A stretch of DNA of 64,000 nucleotides. Origin: Hydnum rufescens UP504 (Eukaryota > Basidiomycota > Agaricomycetes > Cantharellales > Hydnaceae). Below the pieces are notes generated by a model that was not told where the DNA came from, searched no databases, and saw only the letters and a program-made list of their open reading frames with translations. This document shows, piece by piece, positions 22,570-33,729 of this stretch; within the stretch, counting starts at the first letter, position 1, and every line of letters starts with the position of its first letter. The stretch lies in assembly GCA_014904985.1 (NCBI GenBank), contig MU128914.1:248001-312000 (forward strand), written 5' to 3'. Both the position numbers and the translations under genes were made by a program.

Positions 22570-23985
22570 GCATACTTGCAAAATTCAATGCTGGCAATTG
22601 CCGATTGTCAGGGCCATGCTGCAATGAGAGCACCAAACAAATATAAACACAGATAATTCTGGCTAAGTCCAGGAGAATCTGGGCAAGAATGAGATAATGA
22701 GGATAGGAGGGGATGGAGAGGCAGTCCAGCAGCCCAGAGGGGACTAGGCGGAAATGAGCACAGTGGTCCTTAAGCTCACAGAGTCAACTGGAAAGTACTC
22801 AGACCTGCAGTCTGGAGTAACAGCAGAAATCCTGAGATTATGTAATATGAATACGGAATACATGAAGGCTAACCTGTAGTCTGGAGTAACAGCGGAAATC
22901 CTGAGATTATGTAATATGAATATGGAATACATGAAGGCTAACCTGTAGTCCGGAGTAACAGTGGAAATCCTGAGAGACCAAAGCTGGGGTCTCTGGACTT
23001 TGCTCTCGGACTACTTATACATGATGACTATACTACGGGGGAGTGATCACTAAACTGGGGGTGGTTACAAGGGGGACTGGAACAGGAACAGGAACAGGAA
23101 CAGGAACTCAGCCAGGGGCAAACCAGGAGCAATGGGAAATGAAAGGGAAATGAAAAGGAAATGAAACCAAGATAGGGTTGGACCGGAGTCAAACTGGAAT
23201 CAAGCCAGAAGCAAAGTGGACTTGGGCAAAGGAAATAAGTGGAGAACCAGACTGGAGGTGGGTGGAGAAGGACCAGAGTGATCCAGAGTGGACCAGAGTT
23301 GACCAGAGTTGACCAGAGTTGACCAGAGTTGACCAGAGTAAGGGGCAAACCCTGACACCAATACTCAAGAAGTGCCCAAGTCCTGACACTACAAGTGCAA
23401 TCCAGATTAATAGCAAGCATGTAGACATGGAATATAGAAGATATAATAAATATTTGTTTAAAAATGTGAAGAAGGGGATGATAATGAGCCAGAGCTCAAT
23501 AAGGGACAATATGCCTCATTGCAAAGTGGATTGGGTCACTTCCATGCATCAGAATTGGCCCAAATTTAAATATAGTGATGGTATATATACACCCTATATG
23601 GGTGACTAATTATATTGGATGATTGTGGCATTTTTCAATTTTTCATGCCTTCAATTCCCTAAATAGGGAATTGAAGGTGTGAAAAATTGAAAATACCACA
23701 ATCGTCTGAGATAATTAATCACCCATGTAGGGTGTATATATGCCATTACTATATTTAAATTTGGGCCAATTCTGATGCATAGAAGTGGCCCAATCCACTT
23801 TGCAATTGGCCATATCATGCCTTATTCAGCTCTGACTCATTATCTTCTTCTTCTTCGCATTTTATTGGACAAATATTTATTACATAGTATTTATTCTATA
23901 TCTACATGCTTGCTATTGAGGTGTGCTGTGCTTGTAGCACTGGCACTTGGGCGCTTCTTCAGTATCAGCAATTGCCAGCATTGAA
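22570..23985. repeat. Large imperfect foldback palindrome
   Basis: The centre is the perfect palindrome CAATTCCCTAAATAGGGAATTG near 23,648-23,672. Arms pair outward: GGTGTATATA near 23,745 with TATATACACC near 23,584; CTACATGCTTGCTATT near 23,902 with AATAGCAAGCATGTAG near 23,411; TGCCAGCATTGAATTTTGCA near 23,970 with its complement near 22,580. The left arm is stretched by the solo LTR at 22,606-23,357. Beyond the arms, hairpin modules lie on opposite strands, so the symmetry extends past the palindrome itself. Confidence 0.75.
22606..23357. mobile_element. Solo LTR (TGTCAGGG...CCCTGACA) with near-perfect TSD
   Basis: A 752-bp LTR-like sequence starts TGTCAGGGCC and ends ACCCTGACA. It is flanked by CCGAT (22,601-22,605) and CCAAT (23,358-23,362), a 5-bp duplication with one CpG-to-CpA change. 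It interrupts the left arm of the foldback palindrome: the same arm on the right side lacks it. Inside are three tandem copies of a roughly 72-bp unit (22,803-22,970), hexamer repeats GGAACA (23,080-23,110) and 11-bp repeats TTGACCAGAG (23,285-23,338). Its ends match the LTR of gypsy element 2. Confidence 0.75.
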
Positions 23986-24046
23986 TTTTGCATCTTCCTT
24001 CTCATCTCCAACCACAACAAGTAACAGCCTGAAAAGGCAAGTGTGT

Positions 24047-24187
24047 GACCACACACCTGCCCATGCAGGTGTGTGGTCATAAGGTGAGTTTTTTTTCTTG
24101 TAGATACAACAGCACAAAAAGAGCAGCAAAGCTGCTCTTTTTGCACCTCTTTGAATCTTTTTACTAACACATCTTGTATTCTTCTAG
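24047..24187 (+). repeat. Hairpin-plus-intron module
   Basis: Hairpin ACCACACACCTGC..GCAGGTGTGTGGT is followed by TAAG|GTGAGT (GT at 24,084), the GCACAAAAAGAGCAGC hairpin, ACTAACAC and TTCTAG ending at 24,187. The intron-like part is 104 nt. It is the mirror counterpart of the minus-strand modules left of the foldback palindrome. Confidence 0.75.
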
Positions 24188-24249
24188 ATTGAGGCCTGGG
24201 GTCTAATGCACAATGAAAACCCATGAAAACAGGGCCCAAAAGGCAATGC

Positions 24250-24481
24250 CCCAAATGAAGACACACCAAACAACACGACATATGGCAATGTGCCCACCAC
24301 ATGATGTATGGCACAGCACCAACCACACAACACATGGCACCATGCCAACCACACAACATATGGCAATGTGCCAATGATGCAACAAATGGCAATGTGCAAC
24401 ACACAGCAACGCACCAAATGACACAATACATGGCAATGTGCCAAATGACATGATACATGGCAACACACCAAACAAGGACAC
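24250..24481 (+). repeat. Tandem CATATGGCAATGTGCCAA-type repeats
   Basis: About ten imperfect 22-24 bp repeats built on ACACATGGCAATGTGCCAAA run up to the LTR at 24,482. Remnants continue after the LTR (25,863-25,915), showing that the LTR inserted into this tract. It lies in the interval between two hairpin modules. Confidence 0.65.
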
Positions 24482-25862
24482 TGTAAGTGGGAAATGAAGG
24501 GAGGAATCCAGCCACAGTCCACAATATGGAATCAAGAATGAAAAGAGGGGACCATGGGATCAATCCAAATGTTAAGGCTTGAAGGAAGGAAGGTCTTTTG
24601 GGATAGAAATCTAATGCTGTAAGCAACACCTGGTCAAGCAATAGAACAAATAATGAATATGGGTCACAAAACCACACCCTAAGGCTCTCCTCTTGAGACC
24701 CTAGACAAAGTGTAGTAGTCTTGGTGGAATTCACCCAAGGAACCAGTGGCAATACATCAGTGCCTCAAAACTGGGGAGGGGGAAGACTATAGAAATTCGC
24801 ATCTCCTGCACTTAATATACATCACAGAAAAATGCTATGGTAACCAGCAGAAAGGTGGGATTAAGGCAAAAATGATGAAAAAGAAATCAAGCCAAAAGCT
24901 TCAAAACTGAAGGAGATATTCCAAAATCAAGTCAGAATAGGGGAATATGGCTTAACCAAGCTATTCCTCCTCTCCTACTGAACAGAATCCCTTGGGGAAT
25001 GGTGGAACTCATCATCCTAGACATACCCTTCATTGGATATAAGAGGGGCAGAGAATAATTGCCATTAATAATCAAAAAAGCGGAGGCAATAATGGAATGA
25101 GACATGGGGGAGTTAAATTGTAGAGAGCCGAGTTTTAATCCGCTCGTTTTGCCCTTGGGATCATTGGATGCGGACTGTCGACAGCTTTCTATTAGTGCTT
25201 GTCCCGAATGAATTGGATCAAAATTGACTGAGAAAATCGAAAAATACTGAAGGGATATATGAAACACATAGTAAAATTGAGCTGGAAGGTGCAGTTCTGA
25301 TTCGTTCGGCTCGTGTTTGGTATCGTCTGAAAGGTGTGAATCGTAGCCTTCTGGGTGCTATTTTTCCAAGTCGATCCAATCAAAACTGAGGGAGATATTC
25401 CACGTTTACTCCTTGAGAGCACTGCATTAGCCCCTATTTGTCATGTGACAAGTCTGTGAGTTGGAATCAAGGCCCAGGTGTGTAATCTGTTGTATTACAT
25501 AATTTCAATTCATTAGAGTTGCCCTTGAGGCAACAGGAAGCATGTATCAGGAGTGAGAGAGTATTCCAAGGTCAAAAAAAAGCAAGCAAGTTGAATTGCT
25601 ATTGCCACATTGAGGTACAGCATAAAGAAGTGGAATTTAGGGTGGCCTGTTGAAGTTCCGCAGATGAACAATAAATTGGCTCATGTATAGGTAAAGGAAT
25701 GATGCAGATTCATGGATTCTAGACATATGGGATTCAGGCTTGTTCTCAAATGAATGACAGCATGGGAATTGACGTCCAGATTGACATGGAAAAATGGTTC
25801 ATTTGTTTGAAGAATCATCCTCAGATAGGGTTTGCACATAGTAGGGATTTGTCCCTCCAACA
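24482..25862. mobile_element. Solo LTR, family C, copy 1 (TSD ACAC)
   Basis: A 1,381-bp LTR starts TGTAAGTGGG and ends CCCTCCAACA. It is flanked on both sides by the 4-bp duplication ACAC (24,478-24,481 and 25,863-25,866). The second half contains roughly 155-bp subrepeats (GGATCAAAATTGACTGAG..., GTGCAGTTCTGATTCG...). These are the reverse complement of subrepeats in the gypsy-1 internal region. No coding region was found. It interrupts a hairpin-module interval. Compared with the start of copy 3 it has many TG/CA in place of CG, a deamination pattern. Confidence 0.8.
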
Positions 25863-25920
25863 ACACAACATACAATAACGCACCAAACAAGGACACAACC
25901 GCACCATATGAGGGCCCCAG

Positions 25921-26613
25921 GAACCACACACCCACCATGGTGGGTGTGTGGTCCTATATAAGGTGAGTCCCTGCCCCTGTAGCTACAACTGTGCAAAAAG
26001 AGCAGCAAAAGCTGCTCTTTTTGTGTGGTCTTTTAACTTTTAATTCACATATAACATTATATTGTAGGTCAACACCAATGAATGCAGACACCAAAACCCC
26101 AGCAACCCCACCTGTTGACACCTGAATGATCGGGGGATCCATGCAAACTGCCCCACAAATGAGCCGGATTACACAGCCCCAGTACCCTGCACCTGCCACA
26201 GCCAGTGCAGGGTACTACAAGGTTTGTTTGTTTTTTCATTTTATTTTTTATTCTTGTGGCACAAAAAGAGCAGCATGAGCTGCTATTTTTGTGCTGCATT
26301 GATGTCTAACTAACTTTGTATTGATTTCTTTAGATCCTGGACCAGAACCTGAGCCCAGCCCATGATGAATCTGTGAACACACCACAAATGAAAACTGCAA
26401 ACAACCACATGAACAGAGCCATCAATGACACCCCCCTCGAGGGACTGGAGCCCAGACCCCCAACAAGGGTGGATGAGCCACACACCCACTGTGGCAGGTG
26501 TGTGGCCATATAAGGTATATTGTTTTTAATAGCTACAACTGTGCAAGAAGAGCAGCAGTCGCTGCTCTTCTTGCACGAGTTTTAATTTTTAATTACCATA
26601 TGTACTATTCTAG
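25921..26613 (+). repeat. Three hairpin-plus-intron modules
   Basis: Intron-like parts are 25,963-26,067 (GTGAGT, TTGTAG), 26,222-26,333 (GTTTGT, TAACTAAC, TTTAG) and 26,515-26,613 (GTATAT, TTCTAG). The first hairpin of the middle module reads ACCCTGCAC...GTGCAGGGT. The second hairpin of the last module reads GCAAGAAGAGC...GCTCTTCTTGC. Both are paired changes relative to the other modules. A near copy with indels lies at 32,605-33,290. Confidence 0.78.
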
Positions 26614-27079
26614 GTCAAGATGTCCCACCCCAACGTGCAAAGATATGCAGCCATGAGCCCAAACCCATGGATGCCAGGACACCAATGAAACCCCACACCC
26701 GATTACATGTGAACACACAAACAAATGAAGGACAACAAATGAAAACCCACTCCCTCAAGGGAGTGCCCAAATGGACCCGGCCCCGACCAGGGCATATGAA
26801 CCCCACTCAGGTGTGGTGGGTATATGCAGGTGTGTGACCTACAGGAACCATGCCCCCCTGTGGTGGCAGACCCTGGGGGGGGGGTAATATGTATATAGCA
26901 TAATATGTATATAATTATAGTAGTAATAATAATAATAAATAAATAAATAATCTAGCACAGCCATGGATTGGCTGAAATGAATTGGAATGGCTGTATTTTG
27001 GCTGTATTTTGGCCATACTGTGTGGGGACCTATATGGTACCTAATTAGGTCCCCAATTTGACTGACCAGCCTGACAAAG

Positions 27080-28806
27080 AAAGACTGTGCCCTCACATCT
27101 GCTGATGTATTAGCATTGCTTGATCAAGGCCAGAAACTACCCCACCAACTTCCTCTAAATGTCCCTGAATGGGATCAGAAGGACGATAGGGCTACATGTC
27201 TCTGGGATGTGAGACACCTGGAGACTATACCTTTGTCCTTCACAGGTGGTGGTGAAGACCATGATGAGGACTGGGAGAATCTGGATCCAGTTCTTAATGG
27301 TGTGCTCCATGTGGATGTACCAATGGATGTACTTGTGAAAGGCATCAGGAGAGGATCCAGTGGTACTCTCAGGATTGTAGAGGGGCTCACCCTCTTTGTT
27401 GAAAAGTGTGGCTTGAATCCAGTCTACTTTGGAACCAAGTTACAATGTCTTGTGGAGGCCATGGAAGTGCAAATTAAGTGAGTAGTTTATTGGAGATTAT
27501 ATCTACACTGTTGCTTATTATCCAGTACTCCAGACTAGAGACCACCAATGCAATGAGTGATAAAATTATGGCTCAGGAAGTCACCCCACCCCCCAATCCA
27601 AGTTTCAATTTGCAGGATGGATGGTCCCCTGAGTCCCCAGTCAACCACTCCATCCCCATTCACTGACCATTGCTGGAACCCCTGACCACCCTAGGGTGAA
27701 AGACTCCGGGGGACATTGAGACCATGATTCTGATGAATTGAACCCTGATTGGCAATCACCCCCTTCCTGGTCTCAAAAATCTCAATGCCAAATGGTCTCA
27801 TTTGATGATTCCCTTGATGATTCCCTTGATGATTGTGATGAGGATGATGATCATAGTGATGAAGATGGTGAGGATGGAGATGATACTGCAGACATACAAT
27901 GTCAAAGGTGCAAATTCTGGAATGATGAAATTGATGAAGTTGTAGAAATGTTCTGCCAGTTTGAAGAGATGAAAGTTAAACCATGTGCCCAGTGCCTGGG
28001 TTGTACCATCACATGCTTGATGAGAATTGGGAAATGGTTGCTGAATATGAGTGAGCACTGACAGCACAGGAATCCTTGGAATGCGTATCTCAACCTTCTC
28101 AAAGGTTTGTGATCTTGATGTCACAAGTTCCCTTCATTTCTCATTCTGATCTCTGGAACATAGCTAAAGATGAGTTTGTGTTGAAGTCAGAAGCACACAA
28201 CTCATATGCAAAACTCAAAAACAATATGGGCAGGAGTGATACTGAAGCCTGGGCAGCAGAGATGGAGCATTTGATGTCTGAACTTTGTGGGAGCAAGACT
28301 GCAGTAGGAAAGAAGAAAGGAGAATCAGGAGGGGATGTGGTGAAGCTCATGGAACAGACACAGTGCTGGTGGAATGCAGATGGCAAAACTTTGCTGAACA
28401 CTGGCATCCATACCTTCTACATGATGGTCTCCAATATGGCATCTTTGTCAGCTGCTCATAGTCAGAATACCTCCTCTATGAACTCACCCCAAATGGAATT
28501 GTGGTACAAGTCTCACTTTGACCCCACCCAGCACATTGGTGATGTCTACAAATACATTCTTGCTCAGCAACTATGGTCGAAGGAGGTTGAGGCTTTGGAA
28601 GAAGGAGAGTCACACCAGCAGCATATAATGGAAACACAAGACATGCACCATATGAAAGCTGCTTGTGCACAGAGAATGCACAAGCTCTTGGGCCCCTATA
28701 TGCCAGCAAAGGTCAAAGTAATGAAGTGGATGGAGATACCAAAGTTGTTGAGGCTTAATCAACTTCAGTTGGAGGGGCTTCCTACTGTGGATGAATTCCC
28801 ACTCTT
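27080..28806 (+). pseudogene. Unknown spliced gene, 5' part (copy 1)
   Basis: Open segments 27,116-27,481, 27,478-27,666, 27,738-28,061 and 28,076-28,806 are joined by plausible introns, for example AA|GTGAGTAG near 27,478 to TTATCCAG near 27,523, and GTGAGC near 28,049 to TCAAAG near 28,104. The product has an Asp/Glu-rich tract (about 27,800-27,890), a CQRCKFWNDEIDEV segment and a long helical C-terminal part. I recognise no domain. The frame is interrupted at 28,806 by a solo LTR and resumes at 29,357. A second, indel-ridden copy is at 33,730-35,435. A transposon-related gene is possible. Confidence 0.5.
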
Positions 28807-29351
28807 TGTAATATAGTGTATTACATAATTAAGTTAGGACTCAAAAGTCATCTATATATGGCAGTTGCCGAGATTAATTAAGTGAACCTCTGCCCAGATC
28901 TTCATCACCTAGTGAGAAACCATGAACCTCTGTCTCTACTCTGCTTCTATCTTGTTATATGCTTGGCCTGTCTAGTAGCCATCAATACTAGGCCTTTCTC
29001 TAGCCCAGGCTCTGCACCTTTGGATGCCAGCAGGGAAAGCAGTAAGCAGGAGTGCACCTTCCTCTTACTGATCCCACATCCTCTCCTTAGATAGTGACTG
29101 TGCCACTTGGCCAGTCACTACTTTATGCCTTTCACCATGACTCCCACTCCCTCACACTCTTTCCCCCTGGACTCAGAGCAAAGCCAGTGCCTAGCTCTGT
29201 GTCCATCTCCTCTGTCCAAAGCCAGTGCTGAGGGCAGTGTGATTACTCTTTCTCCTCTTATCCTCCCTATTCCTACTCCCTCCCCTGTCAACTCCACTTT
29301 GTCCAAGTATGACAACAAGTGCCCTCCTGAATTGGGAGGCACTTTGTTACA
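28807..29351 (+). mobile_element. Solo LTR related to gypsy element 1, inside a gene (TSD CTCTT)
   Basis: A 545-bp sequence starts TGTAATATAG, as the gypsy-1 LTR does, and ends TTACA. It is flanked by CTCTT at 28,802-28,806 and 29,352-29,356. Removing it with one CTCTT restores a continuous reading frame across the site. Like the gypsy-1 LTR it carries an internal donor/acceptor-like segment (AGTAAGC near 29,041, CTTAG near 29,092). The first 183 bp recur at 35,436-35,618. Confidence 0.85.
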
Positions 29352-30267
29352 CTCTTAGGGAGTTGGATAGCTGATAAGTACCAAACATCCCACTGGAACA
29401 AGATGTACAAGGCCTTTACTCATCCTGAAGATTGTCAGATCCACCTAGAAGAACTCCCAGAGTCTCCTCTCAACTCTGATGAGTCCATGTTGCCAGTCAT
29501 GATTGATCACCATGGGCAAGTCCAGCATACCATCGGGAGTGTAGATTGTGCTAGAGCTTCAAACAACTGGTCTGGGGGTGCCACACTGGGGGGAGAAGGA
29601 ATCAACAGTCCAGTTCTTGATGAAGTCCAGGAGGAGAATGTGGAGAGCACAATGGGGAAACAGAAGTGTAGTGAATTGGGTAGAAGTCAGGACTCTGCAG
29701 GAATTGGGCCTGGTCATGTGGCTGAGGATGCTGGGGAGCATGACAGTAATGTAGAGGAGGATGAGAGGCCAGTGAGAAGGAGAAGGAAGTTATGACTCCC
29801 AAGAAGATCAACATCTACAATTCCAGATGAACTCAACAAGTTGCCAACTCCTCTTTCTCCCAACTCACTCATCCATGCTCAGGCTAACCAGATCCCTCCC
29901 CCTTTTCTTGCAACAACTTCTGCATCAAGCCATGTGGGAGCCACAGTGCCTTTGGTCAACAGCCGGGTCATGCAACTACATAGGATGCCAACATATTCGA
30001 TGAACTCAGGGGCCTTGACACCCTTGGATAATTTCCCTACATCTGTCTCCACCTATACAAGTTCTTAGGGATAGCTCAATGTCATCATCTTCCACTCCCA
30101 ACTCTGGTCCTGACATGATAAGCACTCACCCGAATGGACCCTCACAGGCCTCATTTTTACTGCCCAGTGCACAGGTTCATCTCAGTGCTGCAGACTTTGA
30201 TGTACTTCAAATGAGCTTTGCTACTTGGGCAGGAAATGTGGATGTCTATGGTGCTGGGCTCTTGTAG
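29352..30267 (+). pseudogene. Unknown spliced gene, 3' part (copy 1)
   Basis: The frame continues that of 28,076-28,806 once the solo LTR is removed, through DKYQTSHWNKMYKAF (about 29,372-29,420), to a basic C-terminus RRRRKL and stop at 29,795. Further open segments, 29,841-30,068 and 30,079-30,267, are Ser/Pro-rich and may be extra exons. No domain was recognised. This part is absent from the second copy, which ends at 35,618. Confidence 0.45.
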
Positions 30268-30582
30268 ATATGAGACTACTCATGTCCATATCATTCCATT
30301 CCTATCATAATACATTGCTCTTGTCATCATTAATAGTGTTCTAAGTTTTCAACATGAATGTTAGGTTTCTAGTGAGGTTTAAGGACCTGCCATTCAAGTG
30401 TGCAAGTTCCCCAAGTTGGGCCCAAGTTGGGCACAGTTGGGCCCAAAGACTGTAAGCCACCAGGTATCAAAGACCCTGAGTTGGACCCAATTATGTTCCA
30501 TATTGCTTGGGACCTAGTTAGGTATTAAAAATGCCTCATTTTTCAACCTGAGGTAGGTGTCATAACTGGCTGACTGAGGTGG

Positions 30583-31163
30583 TGTGGTGCTACTAAGTAG
30601 TGCTTTTTTTTCTTTTTGATTTGTATGGACAGTACCACACACCTGCTGTGGAAGATAAAAACATCCAGTATCAGAAAATGTGAAATTACACCACTTCCAG
30701 CCTTTGGATGATCACATGACCAATTACAAAATTAATTATGACTATGCACAGAAACCAAATTCATTCTGTAACTCCATCAGTTTTGATCAGAAACATATGC
30801 CCATACAATGCTTGGAAAGCTACAATTCACACCTTTCGAATGGTACCAAACACAAGTTGAATGGACCAAAACTGCACTCTCCAGACCAATTTTACTATGA
30901 AAATCCAGGATTTCCAGTACAAAAAAAATTTCTCTGTCAGTTTGCCATGCCTAGAAAGACATTAAAAATCCACATCTAATGGTACCAAGCACATGAAGAA
31001 CAGATCAAAAATGTACTCTACAAAATGATATTATCATCAGAATCAACACCCATCAGTAAAAAATGAATTTCTCTGTCAGTTCACATCTGATCTGCTTGGA
31101 ACCACTGTGTCCAGAAAGCTATTAAAAATCCGCATCTAATGGTACCAAGAATGCCTATTATGG
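30583..31163 (+). repeat. Hairpin relic joined to gypsy-1 internal fragment
   Basis: At 30,583-30,646 one diverged unit of the 68-bp hairpin repeat is present. From 30,648 the sequence matches 8,041-8,575 of gypsy element 1 (GGAAGATAAAAACATCCAG..., GGTACCAAACACAAG...) up to CTATTATGG at 31,163. There the family C LTR begins. The matching downstream half of the same internal region is found on the other side, from 36,980. The 99-aa open frame at 30,680 is probably fortuitous. Confidence 0.7.
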
Positions 31164-32544
31164 TGTAGGCGGGAAACAGAAGATGAATCCAGCTACAGTC
31201 CACAAAATGGAAATGAGGACAAAGAAGGGGGGATCATGGGGCCAATCCAAACATTGGGGTCCAAGGGAAAGAAGGGTCTTTGGATGGGTGAAATTGTCCT
31301 GTATAGACAGAGCCTATCCAGACAATAAATGAAGGGGTTGTTAAATCAGGGAATCACACCCTAGGTCCTCCTCTTGAGAGCCTATCAAAAGTGTGATAAG
31401 TGGGGTTGAGTTTTGGAATTTACCCTAACACCAGCAGCAGTTCAACTAGCTTTTCAACTGGGGATGGGGGGAAAGACAATAGAAATTCGCATCTCCTGCA
31501 CTTAATATACATCACAGAAGAATTATATGGTAACTGGCGGAAAGGTGGGATTAAGGCGAAAATGATGAAAAAGAAATCAAGTCAAAAGCTTCAAAACTGA
31601 AGGAGATATTCAATTAACAAGTCAGAATAGGGGAATATGGCTTAACCAAGGTATTCCTCCTCTCCTACTGAACAGAATCCCTTGGGGAATGGTGGAACTC
31701 ATCATCCTAAGACATACCTTCATTGGATATAAGAGGGGCAGAGAATAATTGCCATTAATACAAAAAAGCGGAAGGCAATAATGGAATGAGACATGGGGGA
31801 GTTAAATTGTAAGAGCCGAGTTTTATCCGCTCGTTTGGCCTTGGATCCATTGGATGCGGACTGTCGACAGCTTTCTATTAGTGTTTGTCCCGAATGAATT
31901 GATCAAAATTGACTGAGAAAATCGAAAAAATACTGAAGGATATATGAAACATAGTAATAATTGAGCTGGAAGGTGCAGTTCTGATTCGTTCGGCTCAGGT
32001 TTGGTATCGTCCTGAAAGGTGTGAATCGTAGCCTTCTGGGTGCTATTTTTCCAAAAGTCGATCCAAATCAAACTTGAGGGAGATATTCCACGTTTACTCC
32101 TTGAGAGCACTGCATTAGCCCCTATTTGTCATGTGACAAGTCTGTGAGTTGGAATCAAGGCCCAGGTGTGTAATCTGTTGTATTACATAATTTCAATTCA
32201 TTAGAGTTGCCCTTGAGGCAACAGGAAGCATGTATCAGGAGTGAGAGTTATTCCAAGTCAAAAAAAAGCAAGAAAGTTGATTGCTATGGCCACATTGGAG
32301 GTACAGCATAAAGAAGTGGAATTTAGGGTCCTGTTTGAAGTTCCGCAGATGAAAATAAATTGGCTCATGTATAGGTAAAGGAATGATGCAGATTCATGGA
32401 TTCTAGACTATGGGATTAGCTTGTTTCTCAAATGAAATGACAGCATGGGAATTGACGTCCAGATTGACATGGAAAAAATGGTTCATTTGTTGAAGAATGC
32501 ATCCTCAGATAGGGTTTGCACATAGTAGGGATTGTCCTCCAACA
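31164..32544. mobile_element. Family C LTR, hybrid copy 2 (left TSD ATGG, right ACAC)
   Basis: A 1,381-bp LTR starts TGTAGGCGGG and ends CCTCCAACA. Positions 31,164-31,478 differ clearly from copy 1. From about 31,480 onward it follows copy 1 closely apart from one-base indels. The left flank is ATGG (31,160-31,163), but the right flank is ACAC (32,545-32,548), the duplication belonging to copy 1. This LTR is therefore a join between two LTRs. Confidence 0.78.
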
Positions 32545-32604
32545 ACACAACATACAATAACGCCCAAAAAGGACACAACCGCACCATATGAGGGCCCCCA
32601 GGAA

Positions 32605-33290
32605 CCACACACCCACCCATGGTGGTGTGTGTCTATATAAGGTGAGTCCCTGCCCCTGTAGCTAACACTGTGCAAAAAGAGCAGCAAAAGCTGCTCTTTT
32701 TGTGTGGTCTTTTAACTTTTAATTCACATATAACATATATATTATGGTCAACACCAATGAATGCAGACACCCAAAACCCCAGCAACCCCACCTGTTGCAC
32801 CTGATGATCGGGGGATCCATGCAAACTGCCCCACAAATGAGCCGGATTACACAGCCCAGTACCCTGCACCTGCCACAGCCAGTGCAGGGTACTACAAGGT
32901 TTGTTTTGTTTTTTCATTTTTATTTTATTCTTGTGGCACAAAAAGAGCAGCATGAGCTGCTATTTTTGTGCTGCTTGATGTTCTAACTAACTTTGATTGA
33001 TTTTCTTTAGATCCTGGACCAGAACCTGAGCCCAGCCATGATGAATCTGTGAACACACCACAAATGAAAACTGCAAACAACCACATGAACAGAGCCATCA
33101 ATGACACCCCCTCGAGGGACTGGAGCCCAGACCCCCACAAGGGTGGATGAGCCACACACCCACTGTGGCAGGTGTGTGGCATATAAGGTATATTGTTTTT
33201 AATAGCTACAACTGTGCAAGAAGAGCAGCAGTCGCTGCTCTTCATGCACGAGTTTTAATTTTAATTACTATATGTACTATTCTAGGTCAA
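32605..33290 (+). repeat. Three hairpin-plus-intron modules, damaged copy
   Basis: This is the copy of 25,921-26,613. The first module has lost its TAG acceptor (ATTATGG near 32,741), its first hairpin is imperfect, and the last has CTTCATGCAC in place of the paired CTTCTTGCAC. These lesions are unlike the paired changes between independent modules elsewhere, which points to error or relaxed decay in this copy. Confidence 0.7.
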
Positions 33291-33729
33291 GATGTCCCAC
33301 CCCAACGTGGCAAAGATACTGCAGCCATGAGCCAAACCCATGGATGCAGGACACCAATGAAACCCAACACCCGATTACATGTGAACACACAACAATGAAG
33401 GCAAACAATGAAAACCCACTCCCTCAAGGGAGTGCCCAAATGGACCCGGCCCGACCAGGGCATATGAACCCCCACTCAGGTGTGGTGGGTATATGCAGGT
33501 GTGTGACTACAGGAACCATGCCCCCTGTGGTGGCAGACCCTGGGGGGGGTAATATGTATATATGCATAATAATGTATATAATTATAGTAGTATAATAATA
33601 ATAATAAATAAATAATCTAGCACAGCCATGATTGGCTGAAATGAATTGGAATGGCTGTATTTGCTGTATTTTGGCCATACTGTGTGGGACCTATATGGTA
33701 CCTAATAGGTCCCCATTTGACTGACCAGC

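Noticed and set aside
30680..30979. 99-aa ORF
   Set aside because: It lies in the ~155-bp subrepeat region, where the homologous sequence at 8,041 has stops. Openness is probably chance.
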